Below, piece after piece: positions 15,974 through 24,959 of a DNA stretch of 64,000 nt (the first letter of the stretch is position 1; the number at the start of each line of letters is the position of its first letter). This DNA is from Trebonia sp963822615 (GTDB lineage: Bacteria > Actinomycetota > Actinomycetes > Streptosporangiales > Streptosporangiaceae). The DNA lies in assembly GCA_963822615.1 (NCBI GenBank), contig CAWGIM010000019.1, positions 62,001 through 126,000 on the forward strand. Direction: 5' to 3'. Both the position numbers and the translations under genes were made by a program. The notes beneath the pieces are model-generated. The model did no database searches, was not told where the DNA came from, and saw only the letters and a list, made by a program, of their open reading frames with translations.

Positions 15974-16104
15974 CTAATGGGCGGGCGGCAGTGAACGGCC
16001 ACCACCCGGGTGCGCCGGCCCGGCCGCCCGGGGCACCCGGGCCGGGGCAGGCCGGACCGCGGGCAAGTCCGGCGACGTCCAGCATCCGTGCGGGCCGGTT
16101 TCCT

Positions 16105-18957
16105 TCAGGCTGAGCCGGCCTTGAGCTTCAGCCGGACCGGTTCCGCGTCGGGGTGCTGCAGGTCGTCGAGGATGACCAGGGCCTGTTCCCAGGCCGCGCG
16201 GCCGGCGTCGTGGTCGCCCGCGGCGTCGTGGGTGTCGCCGATGCGGGTGAGGGTGGCGGCCTGTTCGTAGCGCTGCCTCATCTTGCGGAGGAGGCTGAGG
16301 GCCCGGTGGTAACACTCGAGGGCCTGGCGGTGGTGGCCGAGGTGGTGGTGGGCGTGGCCGAGGCTGTCCAGGGCTGCGGCTTCTCCGGTCTGGCTGCCGA
16401 GTTCGCGCTGCAGGTCCAGGGCCTGCTGACAGTGGGCCAGCGCCTGCTGGTGGTCGCCGAGCAGGGAGCAGTACCAGCCGACCGCGTTGAGCGCATCCGC
16501 CTGGCCGGGCCGATGGTCGGCCAGGCGGTACAGGTCCAGGGCCTGCCTGGCCTGGTCGAGCGCCTCACGGTGGCATCCCTGCCGTTCAAAGGTGGTGGCG
16601 TGATCGTAGTGGGTGTTGCCCTGGCCGGCGTGGTCGCCGAGCTGCCGGTATAGCTCAAGGGCGCGGCGGGCGTGGCCGTCGGCGTCCGGGTAGGAGTCAA
16701 GCAGCGCCCAGAAGAGGCCGAGCGTGCTGTGCGCACGGGCTTGCTCGGCCAGGTTGCCGAGCCGCTGCGCCGCGGCCAGCGAGACGGTCTGCGCGGCGAC
16801 GTTATCGTGCCAGTTCCCCCGCCAGTCGAGGAAGGTCACCAGGGTGACAGGCAGCTGGCAGGCGTGCAGGTCGTAGCCGTGGGCGGCCGCCTGCGCGATG
16901 GCCGCGAGCAGCACCGGACGTTCGGCCTCAAGCCATTGCCACGCCTGCTGGTCGTCGGCCAGCTCTTCCGGCCTGGTTCCGGACCGGGGCGGGGCCAGGG
17001 CGATCGTGTCCCTCCGCACGGGGCGCAGCAGCCGGTCGGCGGCGTAGGCGGTGTGCAGGTAGTGGTCGAGCATCCGCTGCCGCGCCTGGTGCCGCTCGTC
17101 GTCGGTGTCGTGGGTGCGGGCCTGGTCGGCGGCGTAGGCGCGGAGCAGGTCGTGGCAGGTGTAGCGGCCGGGGGAGTGCTCGGTTATCAGGTGGGCGGCC
17201 GCCAGTTCGTCCAGGGTGGCGCGGGCCTGATGGCGGCTGGTGGCGGTGAGGCTGGCGGTGGCCGGGGCGGTGATGTCGGGGCCGGGGTGGAGTCCGAGGA
17301 GGCGGAAGGTGCGGGCGGCGGCGGGGGTGAGGGCGTAGTAGGACCAGGAGAACACGGCGTGGACGTCGGCGGTCGCATCGGCGCCTGCGTCGAGGGCGCC
17401 GCGGGGGTCGAAAGTGGTGCGGCGGTCGTGGCTTTCGCGGAGCTGGGCGGCGAAGACCGTCAGGGGGAAGGCGGGGCGGGCGGCGGCGCGGGCGGCGGTG
17501 ATGTTCAGCGCGAGCGGCAGCCGGGCGCACAGCTCGGCTAGTTCCGCGACGGCCCCCGGTTCGGCCGCGGTGCGGTCGGGGCCGAGCCGGCTGGTGAGCA
17601 GGTCGCGGGCCTCGGCCGGGGTGAGCAGGTCGAGGGTGAGGGTGCGGGCGCCGTCGACGGCGGCCAGGCCGGTGAGCTGGCTGCGGCTGGTGACCAGCAC
17701 GAGGGCACCGGAGGCGCCCGGCAGCAGCGGCCTGACCTGGGCGGAGTCGCGGGCGTTGTCGAGCACCACCAGCATCCGACGGCCAGCCAGCTGGCTGCGG
17801 TAGAGCCCGGCCTGGGCGTCGGTGCTGGCGGGGATCCGCTCGGGCGGAACCCCGAGGGCGTCGAGGAACCCGCGGATGGCCGCCTCGGGCGGCAGCGGTG
17901 TGCCGCCGGGGTCGAAGCCGCGGAGGTTGACGTAAAGCTGCCCGTCGGGGAACAGCGCGGCGTGCCGGTGCGCCCAGTGGATGGCGAGGGCGGTCTTGCC
18001 GATCCCGGCGGTGCCGCCGATGGCGGTGATGACCACCGCCCGGCCGGCGGCGGCGGCCAGTGCGGTGAGGGTGTCGAGGTGGCGGTCGCGCCCGGTGAAG
18101 TGCGCGATGTCGGCCGGCAGCTGCACCGGTGCGGCAGGCGCGGCCGGTACGGCGGCAGGCGCGGCCGCGGCGGCGGGCACGGCTTGCGTCGGCCGCGCGG
18201 GGGGCAGCAGGGCGGGGTCGGCGCGCAGAATACGCTGGTGCACCACTTGCAGGCCGGGACCGGGGTCGACGCCGAGCTCGTCCCGCAGCAGCCGGCTGGC
18301 CTGACGGTAGACGTCGAGCGCTTCGGCCTGGCGGCCGGCGCCGTAGAGGGCGTGCATCTGCAACTCGCGCAGCCGCTCGCGCAGCGGGTTGGCGGCGGCC
18401 AGGGTGGACAGCTCGGCGACGGCGTGGTCGTACCGGCCGAGGTCGACGATGCAGGCCAGGTGCTCTTCCCGGGCGGTCAGCCGCAGCTCGTCGAGCCGCC
18501 TGCGCTGGGCGGCGGCGCCGGGCCCGGGGATGCCCGCGAGTGCGGTCCCCGACCATAGGCCCAGGCCCTCGGCGAAGTACGCCGCGGCGGCGGCCGGGTC
18601 GCCGTCCTTGCGGGCCAGCCGCCCCCGGGCGACCAGGCGGGTGAACCGTGCCAGGTCAAAATGCGGGCCCGGGTCGAGGGCGTAACCGCCGCCGGCCGCC
18701 CGGATACCACCGGGGCCGTCCCGGCCGAGGACGAGCCGCAGCCGGTAGACGTAGGAGCGGATCACCCCCACCGCGGTCGCGGGGGGCTCGTCTCCCCACA
18801 CGCCGTCGATCAGCTCGTCCAGGCTGACCTGGGCGCCCGCGCGGACAAGGAGCGCCGCGAGCACCGCCTGCTGCTTGGGCTGTCCAAGCTCGAGCTCGGC
18901 CTCGTCCCGCCAGACCCGCACCGGGCCAAGAACGGCGAACCGCGGCTCTCCCCGCAT
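16105..18957 (-). CDS. SARP-family regulator with NB-ARC and TPR domains (AfsR-like)
   Basis: Domains in order: OmpR-like winged helix (FAVLGPVRVWRDEAELELG), bacterial transcriptional activation domain (ALYGAGRQAEALDVYRQASR...DELGVDPGPGL), NB-ARC ATPase with P-loop GTAGIGKTALA (about residue 320), and a C-terminal array of tetratricopeptide repeats (QALDLYRLADHRPGQADAL and similar). Such proteins activate secondary-metabolite genes and integrate ATP/ADP and partner signals. ATG at 18957 is preferred (GGGGAG 7 nt upstream, homology starts at once), giving about 950 residues; an ATG at 19074 would add 39 poorly conserved residues. No biosynthetic genes are adjacent; the PKS island is 13 kb away. 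Confidence 0.9.
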   Translation of the reverse strand: MRGEPRFAVLGPVRVWRDEAELELGQPKQQAVLAALLVRAGAQVSLDELIDGVWGDEPPATAVGVIRSYVYRLRLVLGRDGPGGIRAAGGGYALDPGPHFDLARFTRLVARGRLARKDGDPAAAAAYFAEGLGLWSGTALAGIPGPGAAAQRRRLDELRLTAREEHLACIVDLGRYDHAVAELSTLAAANPLRERLRELQMHALYGAGRQAEALDVYRQASRLLRDELGVDPGPGLQVVHQRILRADPALLPPARPTQAVPAAAAAPAAVPAAPAAPVQLPADIAHFTGRDRHLDTLTALAAAAGRAVVITAIGGTAGIGKTALAIHWAHRHAALFPDGQLYVNLRGFDPGGTPLPPEAAIRGFLDALGVPPERIPASTDAQAGLYRSQLAGRRMLVVLDNARDSAQVRPLLPGASGALVLVTSRSQLTGLAAVDGARTLTLDLLTPAEARDLLTSRLGPDRTAAEPGAVAELAELCARLPLALNITAARAAARPAFPLTVFAAQLRESHDRRTTFDPRGALDAGADATADVHAVFSWSYYALTPAAARTFRLLGLHPGPDITAPATASLTATSRHQARATLDELAAAHLITEHSPGRYTCHDLLRAYAADQARTHDTDDERHQARQRMLDHYLHTAYAADRLLRPVRRDTIALAPPRSGTRPEELADDQQAWQWLEAERPVLLAAIAQAAAHGYDLHACQLPVTLVTFLDWRGNWHDNVAAQTVSLAAAQRLGNLAEQARAHSTLGLFWALLDSYPDADGHARRALELYRQLGDHAGQGNTHYDHATTFERQGCHREALDQARQALDLYRLADHRPGQADALNAVGWYCSLLGDHQQALAHCQQALDLQRELGSQTGEAAALDSLGHAHHHLGHHRQALECYHRALSLLRKMRQRYEQAATLTRIGDTHDAAGDHDAGRAAWEQALVILDDLQHPDAEPVRLKLKAGSA

Positions 18958-19096
18958 CCAGATACTCCCCGCCGAGATCAGCCGGCGCTCCCCGCGCCGC
19001 CCCGTGTCGCCCGCCCCCGCCCCGGCCACCGCCCGCGCCGGCCGATCGGTCGGTCGGTCGGCCAAATGCGACACGTCCCATCATGACGCCACACGC

Positions 19097-19125
19097 CAGA
19101 TTGTGCCGCCCGCATGACAAATCTG
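19097..19125. other. Inverted repeat between ABC ATPase and SARP genes
   Basis: CAGATTGT and ACAAATCTG pair with one bulge over a 12-nt loop. It could be a terminator for the ATPase gene or an operator for the SARP gene; no T tract follows. Confidence 0.35.
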
Positions 19126-19146
19126 CGCCCGGCGTGGACTCCGCTC

Positions 19147-19389
19147 CTACCCGTTCAGGGTGATCACGTGGTCGGCCTGGCCGATCAACGCGGGGTCGTG
19201 GGTGGCGCAGATCACGGTCTGGCCCTCCTGGTGAGCGGCCGCCGCCAGCATGGCCGCGACGGCCCGGGCGTTGGCCTCGTCCTGGCGGGAGGTCGGCTCG
19301 TCGACGAGCAGCAGCCCCCGCGCGCTGGCGAGCGCGCGGGCTAGCGCCAGCCGCTGGGCTTCGCCGGCCGAGAGCCGGCCCGCTGGCGG
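19147..19389 (-). pseudogene. C-terminal end of the second ATPase domain, out of frame
   Basis: This segment encodes AGRLSAGEAQRLALARAL (ABC signature), LLLVDEPTSRQDEANA (Walker B and D loop) and VICATHDPALIGQADHV (switch His). These are exactly the motifs missing from the gene just upstream, but they lie one base out of frame. Joined at about 19380-19390 the two parts make a normal tandem ABC ATPase of about 520 residues. Confidence 0.8.
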
Positions 19390-20711
19390 GCCCGGCCGGC
19401 CAGTCCGGCCTGGGTCAGCGCGGTGGCGGCGCGCTCGGCCGCGGCGCCCGCGTCCCACCCGCGGATCCGCAAGGTGAGCACGGTATTCTCTTCGGCGCTC
19501 AGAAACTCGACCGGCGCCGGGTCCTGCGACAGGTATCCGATCCGCTGCTGGCGCAGGCTCGCGAGCTGCTCGCCGTCGAGGTCAGCCAGGCGCTGCCCGT
19601 CGAGCACAACCTGGCCCGAGCTCGCTCGCTGGAGACCAGCGGCGAGCTTCAGCAGCGTCGTCTTGCCTGCCCCCGAGCGGCCCGTGACGGCGGTCAGCTG
19701 ACCGGGTGCGAACTCGTGGGTGAGGTGACTGAGCACCTGGCGCCGGGCTGGCCCGCGCCCGTAGGCGTGCGCCGCATCCCGGAACTCGACCTTGACCGGG
19801 GTCCAGCGTTTCGCCCGCGGCGCGCCGGTCCCGCCCGCGCCGGTCCCGCCCGCGCCGGCCCCGGCCGGCGCGGCCGGGGCGGGGTCGCCGCCCGCCCGGG
19901 TCACGATCACGCCGCCCGGGGCGGCCTGCACGCGGGCGCGGTCCCCGATGCCCGCCGCGGTGAGCAGCTCGAGGGGCAGCCGTACCCAGCCGCGGTCGAT
20001 CACCAGCGCTTCCTGCCCGTCGATCCGGTCGCCGGTGATCCGCCCGTCCCGGATCCGGAGGGTCCGGTCGGCGACCCCGGCGGTCGCCGGATCGTGGGTG
20101 ACCAGGATGACGCTCGCGCCGTTGCCGCGGGCGAGGTCGGCGATCAGGGCGCGGATGGCCCCGGCGCTGTCGTCGTCCAGCTCGCCGGTTGGCTCGTCGG
20201 CGAGCAGCAGTGCCGGCCGGTGGGCGATGGCGGCGCACAGGGCAAGCCGCTGGCGCTCGCCGCCCGACAGCTCCCCGGGCAGCGCGCCGGCTCGGTCGGC
20301 CAGTGCCGTGGCCTCGAGCAACTCGGCGGCTCGGCTGAGGCCCGCGCGGCTGGGCACCCCCCGCAGCGCGAGCGGCAGCGCCAGGGCGGCGCGCAGCGGA
20401 AGATCGGGGCTCAGGGCGGTGTGCGAGTGCTGACCGAAGAAGCCCATCAGCTCATGACGGAGCCGTGACCGGGCGCGGGCCGGCATCCGCCCGATGTCAC
20501 GCCCCAGCACCCGGACGACCCCGGCCGACGGCTGCTGGAACCCGGCCACCAGGCGCAGGATGGTGCTCTTGCCGGCTCCGCTCGGACCGAGCACGGAAAG
20601 CACCTCGCCCCGGCCCAGGGTGAGGTTCGCCCCCTGCAGCGCGGCGGCGTCTCCCTCATTAGTCCGATGAACGCAGAACACGTCGCGCAGCTCGACGACT
20701 GCCTCGCTCAT
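19341..20711 (-). CDS. Tandem ABC transporter ATPase, second domain broken by a frameshift
   Basis: The first nucleotide-binding domain is complete: Walker A GPSGAGKST, signature LSGGERQRLALCAA, Walker B LLLADEPTGELDDD and switch VTHDPA. A Gly/Ala linker with 15-bp DNA repeats (19821-19865) leads to a second domain with Walker A GRSGAGKTT and Q loop YLSQDPAPVEF. The frame then shifts near 19385 and ends at 19341 before the second signature. The ATG at 20711 has GAGGTG 7 nt upstream and overlaps the permease stop (ATGA). Likely a MacB/LolD-type ATPase energising the FtsX-like permease encoded upstream. The shift may be a sequencing error. Confidence 0.8.
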   Translation of the reverse strand: MSEAVVELRDVFCVHRTNEGDAAALQGANLTLGRGEVLSVLGPSGAGKSTILRLVAGFQQPSAGVVRVLGRDIGRMPARARSRLRHELMGFFGQHSHTALSPDLPLRAALALPLALRGVPSRAGLSRAAELLEATALADRAGALPGELSGGERQRLALCAAIAHRPALLLADEPTGELDDDSAGAIRALIADLARGNGASVILVTHDPATAGVADRTLRIRDGRITGDRIDGQEALVIDRGWVRLPLELLTAAGIGDRARVQAAPGGVIVTRAGGDPAPAAPAGAGAGGTGAGGTGAPRAKRWTPVKVEFRDAAHAYGRGPARRQVLSHLTHEFAPGQLTAVTGRSGAGKTTLLKLAAGLQRASSGQVVLDGQRLADLDGEQLASLRQQRIGYLSQDPAPVEFLSAEENTVLTLRIRGWDAGAAAERAATALTQAGLAGRARQRAGSRPAKPSGWR

Positions 20712-23700
20712 CCAGGCACCTCGCTTTCCGCACCGGGCCCGCGCGACCGCCAGGCCGCTCGCCCGCAGCCGATCAGGGCCCTGGTGGCCAGCCAGCCCGC
20801 GAGGGTCAGCGCCGCGAGCAGCCCGGCCCCCCAGGCGGCCAGCGCTGCCCACGGCACCACGGTAACCACCGGCGGCCGGGGATCAGCGACGGTCCCCGCC
20901 GCGCGGACGCTGGCGACCGCCAGCCGCGTCAGCAGCACGGCGACCCCGAGGCCGGCGCTGACCCCCAGCACGCTCGCGAGCGCGAGCCGGGTTCGCAACT
21001 CGGCCCGCAGCCCGCGCGGGCCGACGCCTTGCTCGGTGAGGTCTGACTCGGCCCGCTTGTCCCGGGCTTCGCCCAGCAGCGCCGTCAGCAACCCGACGAC
21101 CGCCAGCACCGCCGACAGCGCCGTCGCGGCGGCCAGCGTGCCGAGCACTCCGCGCGCCGCCGGCGCACCGAGATCCCGCTGATCGGCGTCGGCCCGGAAC
21201 GAGGAGTCAAGCTGGGCCAGCGTCCCGCGGCCGAGCGCGGCCCGCACCCGGTCGACGTGACCAGTGCTGATCCAGAGTTCGTCGGGCCGGCCCTGACCGG
21301 GCAACTGCGCGTCCAGTGCCCCCGCCAGCGTCGCCTCGTCGGCGATGACGAAGCCGGCCGAGCCGGGGTCAAGCGTGGGGAAACGGCTGAGCACCCCGAC
21401 CACGCGCGCGATCACCGGGAGGCCGTCCACGGTCAGGGCGATGCGCCCATCCGGCCCCGCGGACGCGGCCATCGCTGGATCAGTGAGCACCGGGACCGGC
21501 GACGTGTCGGCTGGCTGCACCGGCCGGACCACGCCGGGTGATCCGGAGGCGGAGAAACTGACCAGCGCGGCCGCGTCGCCGGCCGCCGGCCTGATGGTGG
21601 CCGCGGCGCCCACCCCGTGCCAGGTGCCGAGCGGGACCGGCAGCGATGGCCCGTGGGCGGGCAGGACCACCAGCGGCCCGAGCGCGACGCGAGCAGCCGC
21701 CTGAGTTGCGGCGGCCGGGTTCTCACCGTTCTGATGGCCGTTGGTGATGGCGAGCCCGGTGGGCTCGTCAAGCTCCAGGGCCTCCAGTTCCCAGCGTCCG
21801 GGGGGCACGGCGGCCCGCAGGACCGCGCCGCCGGCCTCGGCCATTCCGAACGCGACCTGGCGGATCGTTCCCTGGGGATCGCGCAGGTCCGCGGTGACCT
21901 CGACCCCGAAACCGGTCGCGGAGGCTCGCAGCGACAGCCACCGCGCGCCGGCTGGAACCTCCGGTCCGGCCGTCCGGACCGGGCCTGCCGGCGCCAGGCG
22001 CCGGGCGAGGGTGGTCAGCGGCGCCGAGCCGTCACCCTCCCGCCAGCCGTGAATGCCGGCCAGTCCGGCGGCGGGAATGCCGAGCGCGGGCACGGTCACC
22101 GTCCCCCCGCCAGCCGCGTAGTTCGCGTCGGTTCTACGCACCGGCAGCACAACGCCCGACGCGAGCGCTTGCCACCGCTGGAGCGGAGCCAGCTCCAGCG
22201 GGGTCTTGAAATCCTGTCCGGGCGAGACCAGCACGTCGAGCGGGACGCGGTCCGCCGCCTGGTCGGCCGCGCTGCGGATCAGCGTCGACCGGTAGGCCAA
22301 GGCGAAGCCGCCCAGACCAGTGGCAACGGCGATGAACGCGATCGCAAGCGCCGGCATCCCGCGAGAGCGGGCGAGGCCGGCCAGCGCGAGCCGCGGCAGC
22401 ACGGGGCCGCCCCTGGCCACCCGCTCGGCCGCCCGCAGCCCCGCTCCCGCCAGGCGGAACGTCAGCACCCCGGCGGCGGCGCAGCACAGCGGCGCGAGCA
22501 GCAACGCCAGCGCCTGATCGCTCCCGGTGCCCGCGGCCAGCGCCGCCGCCAGCGCCGAGGCCGCGGCGACGGCCAGCAGGTCGGTCAGCCTGGCGCTGCG
22601 CACCAGCGCCAGCGCGGTGAGCAGCAAAGTCGCTGCCAGCCAGCCGGTGCCCAGCGTGATGAACCCAGCCCGCGTGATCACGCTGTGCGTCAAGATCGGG
22701 CCGGCTGGTTCCCCCTCGCTGCCCGCCAGCAGGGCTGCCGCGCCGATCCCGGCGGCTGCGCCCGCACCCAGCGCGGCGGCGCACAGCCAGCCGGATTCCG
22801 CCGCGGCGAACAGCACGCAGTGGCGCGTGCGGGCGCCCGCGTTGCGCAGCCGGTCAAGCTCGGCCCGCTGATCGCGGCCGAGTCCGCCGCCGGCTAGCAC
22901 GATGAACATCGCCAGCGCGGTGATGGCGCCTCCGCCCGTGAGCAGCAGGCGCTGCGGTACCAGGCTCGCCTGGGTACGTGCCTCATCCAGGGCGGTGAAC
23001 GGAGCGCTCAGGCTGAACTGGCCCCCGCTGACCAGCAGGCTGGCCTGGGAGCGCGCCAGTTGCTGCTCCACGCCGGCCAGTTGCCACCAGCGCAGCCCGG
23101 TGAGCGTGATCGGAGCCAGCCAGCTATGCGTGCGGTACAGGCCGCTCAGTCCGGGCAGTGCCTCCAGCCCGGCCACGTCCCAGGTGACAAGCACCGGCCC
23201 GGCGTCCGCGGTTGGCGGCGCGAACCCTAGCGGGACCGCCGAGCGCAGCGGCGAGGAGCCGACCACCTCAATGTTGACCCCGGCCGAAGTCAGGGTCGAG
23301 GGGACCTGAGGGGCCGGGCCGCCGCCGACCAGCAGCATCGGGCAGTGCTGCGGCCGGCAGGGGCCCAGCCGGCCAGGCCAGGGGCCGGGAAGCCAGCGGC
23401 CCAGCTGGGCGATCGCGGCCGGGTGCACCACCATTCCGCCCAGCCGCACCTGGTTCATCAGCAGCACCTCGGTCGGCGACCCCAGGCCAGGCCCGTTCAC
23501 CACGGCCCGCGCCCGGCTCGTCACCCCCGGGCTGTCCGGGCCCGCCCAGGTGACCCGGACCTGGCTGTCAAGCGGTGATGCCGCGGCGAGCACCGACCGG
23601 GCGCTCTGGTCGCCCGCGATCTGGGACTCTGCCGCCACGCCGACCGCGAACGCCGCCGCCAGCGCGATACCCAGCCCCGGCAGCAGCCACCGGGCAGGCC

Positions 23701-23809
23701 GCCGCCGCCCCCGCGCGACGACCAGGATCAGCGGCGCCAGCCAGCCCCGCAGGTGAGCGGCCGGCGTCATCGGTCGCAGCCACGGCACGGGCCGGGAAGG
23801 ACGGAACAT
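20708..23809 (-). CDS. FtsX/MacB-type ABC transporter permease
   Basis: The 1033-residue protein has an N-terminal membrane segment (WLLPGLGIALAAAFAVGVAA) and a large extracytoplasmic part. A first membrane block follows around residues 300-470 (repeated Ala/Leu helices after RLLLTGGGAITALAMFIVLAGG), then a second extracytoplasmic part. C-terminal helices include TAAATALSAVLAVVGLLTALLG and AWGAGLLAALTLAGWLATRALIG. This is the duplicated FtsX layout of transporters that act on lipoproteins, peptides or envelope components rather than importing solutes. It is translationally coupled to the tandem ATPase. The start could be 23809 or the internal ATG at 23770; neither has a strong ribosome site. 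Substrate unknown. Confidence 0.8.
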   Translation of the reverse strand: MFRPSRPVPWLRPMTPAAHLRGWLAPLILVVARGRRRPARWLLPGLGIALAAAFAVGVAAESQIAGDQSARSVLAAASPLDSQVRVTWAGPDSPGVTSRARAVVNGPGLGSPTEVLLMNQVRLGGMVVHPAAIAQLGRWLPGPWPGRLGPCRPQHCPMLLVGGGPAPQVPSTLTSAGVNIEVVGSSPLRSAVPLGFAPPTADAGPVLVTWDVAGLEALPGLSGLYRTHSWLAPITLTGLRWWQLAGVEQQLARSQASLLVSGGQFSLSAPFTALDEARTQASLVPQRLLLTGGGAITALAMFIVLAGGGLGRDQRAELDRLRNAGARTRHCVLFAAAESGWLCAAALGAGAAAGIGAAALLAGSEGEPAGPILTHSVITRAGFITLGTGWLAATLLLTALALVRSARLTDLLAVAAASALAAALAAGTGSDQALALLLAPLCCAAAGVLTFRLAGAGLRAAERVARGGPVLPRLALAGLARSRGMPALAIAFIAVATGLGGFALAYRSTLIRSAADQAADRVPLDVLVSPGQDFKTPLELAPLQRWQALASGVVLPVRRTDANYAAGGGTVTVPALGIPAAGLAGIHGWREGDGSAPLTTLARRLAPAGPVRTAGPEVPAGARWLSLRASATGFGVEVTADLRDPQGTIRQVAFGMAEAGGAVLRAAVPPGRWELEALELDEPTGLAITNGHQNGENPAAATQAAARVALGPLVVLPAHGPSLPVPLGTWHGVGAAATIRPAAGDAAALVSFSASGSPGVVRPVQPADTSPVPVLTDPAMAASAGPDGRIALTVDGLPVIARVVGVLSRFPTLDPGSAGFVIADEATLAGALDAQLPGQGRPDELWISTGHVDRVRAALGRGTLAQLDSSFRADADQRDLGAPAARGVLGTLAAATALSAVLAVVGLLTALLGEARDKRAESDLTEQGVGPRGLRAELRTRLALASVLGVSAGLGVAVLLTRLAVASVRAAGTVADPRPPVVTVVPWAALAAWGAGLLAALTLAGWLATRALIGCGRAAWRSRGPGAESEVPG

Positions 23810-23907
23810 CGCACCGGCTCATTGTCCCGCAGCCGGCTCCGCGATGGACCGCGCCGGGCGAAGCCCCCGTGATCCCCGGCACAGCGAGGTCGGCGGCGGT
23901 CCGACCG

Positions 23908-24933
23908 CTATGGGCTCAGCAACTGGCCGACGTTGAAGGGACTGGCCAGCAGCCCGGCCCCGAGCATCGTGTCGGCTACTCGCTGCAGCCGGGCGCGGCT
24001 GAGCGCGGTCGGGTACTGGTCGAGTTGCACCGCCGCCACCAGCGACGGCGTCATACCGCTGATGTAGCTGGTGATGGCCTGCTCGACGACCGAGCGGCTG
24101 GCCGACAGCGCCTGCGCCTGCTGCAGCGCCGCCGTGAACTCCGCGACCACCGCGGGGTTGGCCTGGGCGTAGGACCGGAGCGTGGCGTAGCCTCCGATCG
24201 GGAAGCCGGCCATCGGGCCGCTGGCGGTGTCGGCCAGTTCCTCGGCCCCGGTCTGCTCGCCGGACTCGGTGATGAACGGCTCGGCCATCCAGGCCGCGTC
24301 CACCGTGTGCGCGGCCAGCGCGGCGGCCATGTCGGGGAACGGCATCACCTTGTAGTGCACCGAGTCGACGAGCACGCCGTCGGCCCGCAGGGTCGAGTCG
24401 GTCATCATGGTCGCTATGTTGCCGATCGCGTTGACCGCGATGGTCTTCCCCCGCAGCTGGGTGATGTTCGTGATCGGCGAGTTGCGCGCCACCATGAGGT
24501 CGTTGGTGTTGGGCAGCCCCTGGGCACCGTCCGCGACGACCCGCAGCCGTGCCCCCTGGCTGGCCGCGAGGATGGTCGTCTCGTAATTGCTGAAGGTGAA
24601 CTGAAGCTGGCCGGACAGCAGTTCCTCGGTCGCCTGCTCGCCGCTGTTCACAATCACCGGCGTGACGTCGATGCCGTGCGCGTCGAAAAGCCCGTGTTGC
24701 AGGGCGACGTAGACCGGGGCGTCATCGACGATCGGCAGCACGCCCACGTTGATGTGCGTCAGTCCGTTCCCGTTCCCGTTCGCAGCGGGCGGCCCGGCGG
24801 CCGCGGCGGTGCAGCCGGCCAGCACCGCGATAGCCGTCGCGATGTTCAGTCCCAGGGCCAGCGACCTGCGGGCATGCCGGAATCGCGGGCGATCTCGGTG
24901 CCCGCGTGGAGATGTCAGGCAGGAAGTTTCCAT
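23908..24933 (-). CDS. NMT1/SsuA-type substrate-binding lipoprotein
   Basis: The 341-residue protein has a basic N-terminus, a hydrophobic stretch and a lipobox AVLAGC (Cys at about 41). The periplasmic-binding fold follows (INVGVLPIVDDAPVYVALQHGL, FTFSNYETTILAA, VDAAWMAEPFITE). This family delivers nitrate, sulfonates, taurine or thiamine precursors to ABC importers. No matching permease or ATPase is next to it. Instead it lies 26 nt after the gene for a nitrate-sensing-type histidine kinase on the same strand, which suggests a ligand-binding partner for sensing. It could still serve a distant importer. Confidence 0.82.
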   Translation of the reverse strand: METSCLTSPRGHRDRPRFRHARRSLALGLNIATAIAVLAGCTAAAAGPPAANGNGNGLTHINVGVLPIVDDAPVYVALQHGLFDAHGIDVTPVIVNSGEQATEELLSGQLQFTFSNYETTILAASQGARLRVVADGAQGLPNTNDLMVARNSPITNITQLRGKTIAVNAIGNIATMMTDSTLRADGVLVDSVHYKVMPFPDMAAALAAHTVDAAWMAEPFITESGEQTGAEELADTASGPMAGFPIGGYATLRSYAQANPAVVAEFTAALQQAQALSASRSVVEQAITSYISGMTPSLVAAVQLDQYPTALSRARLQRVADTMLGAGLLASPFNVGQLLSP

Positions 24934-24959
24934 CTGGCGGTTCCCTTCAGGCGGGCGCG

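Larger units (their letters stand above)
15800..16104. other. AT-rich intergenic region with hairpin and direct repeat
   Basis: No gene seen. This gap is far more AT-rich than its surroundings. It carries the helicase promoter side, an inverted repeat at 15919-15945 and a direct repeat at 15952-15973 downstream of the SARP gene. Confidence 0.6.
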
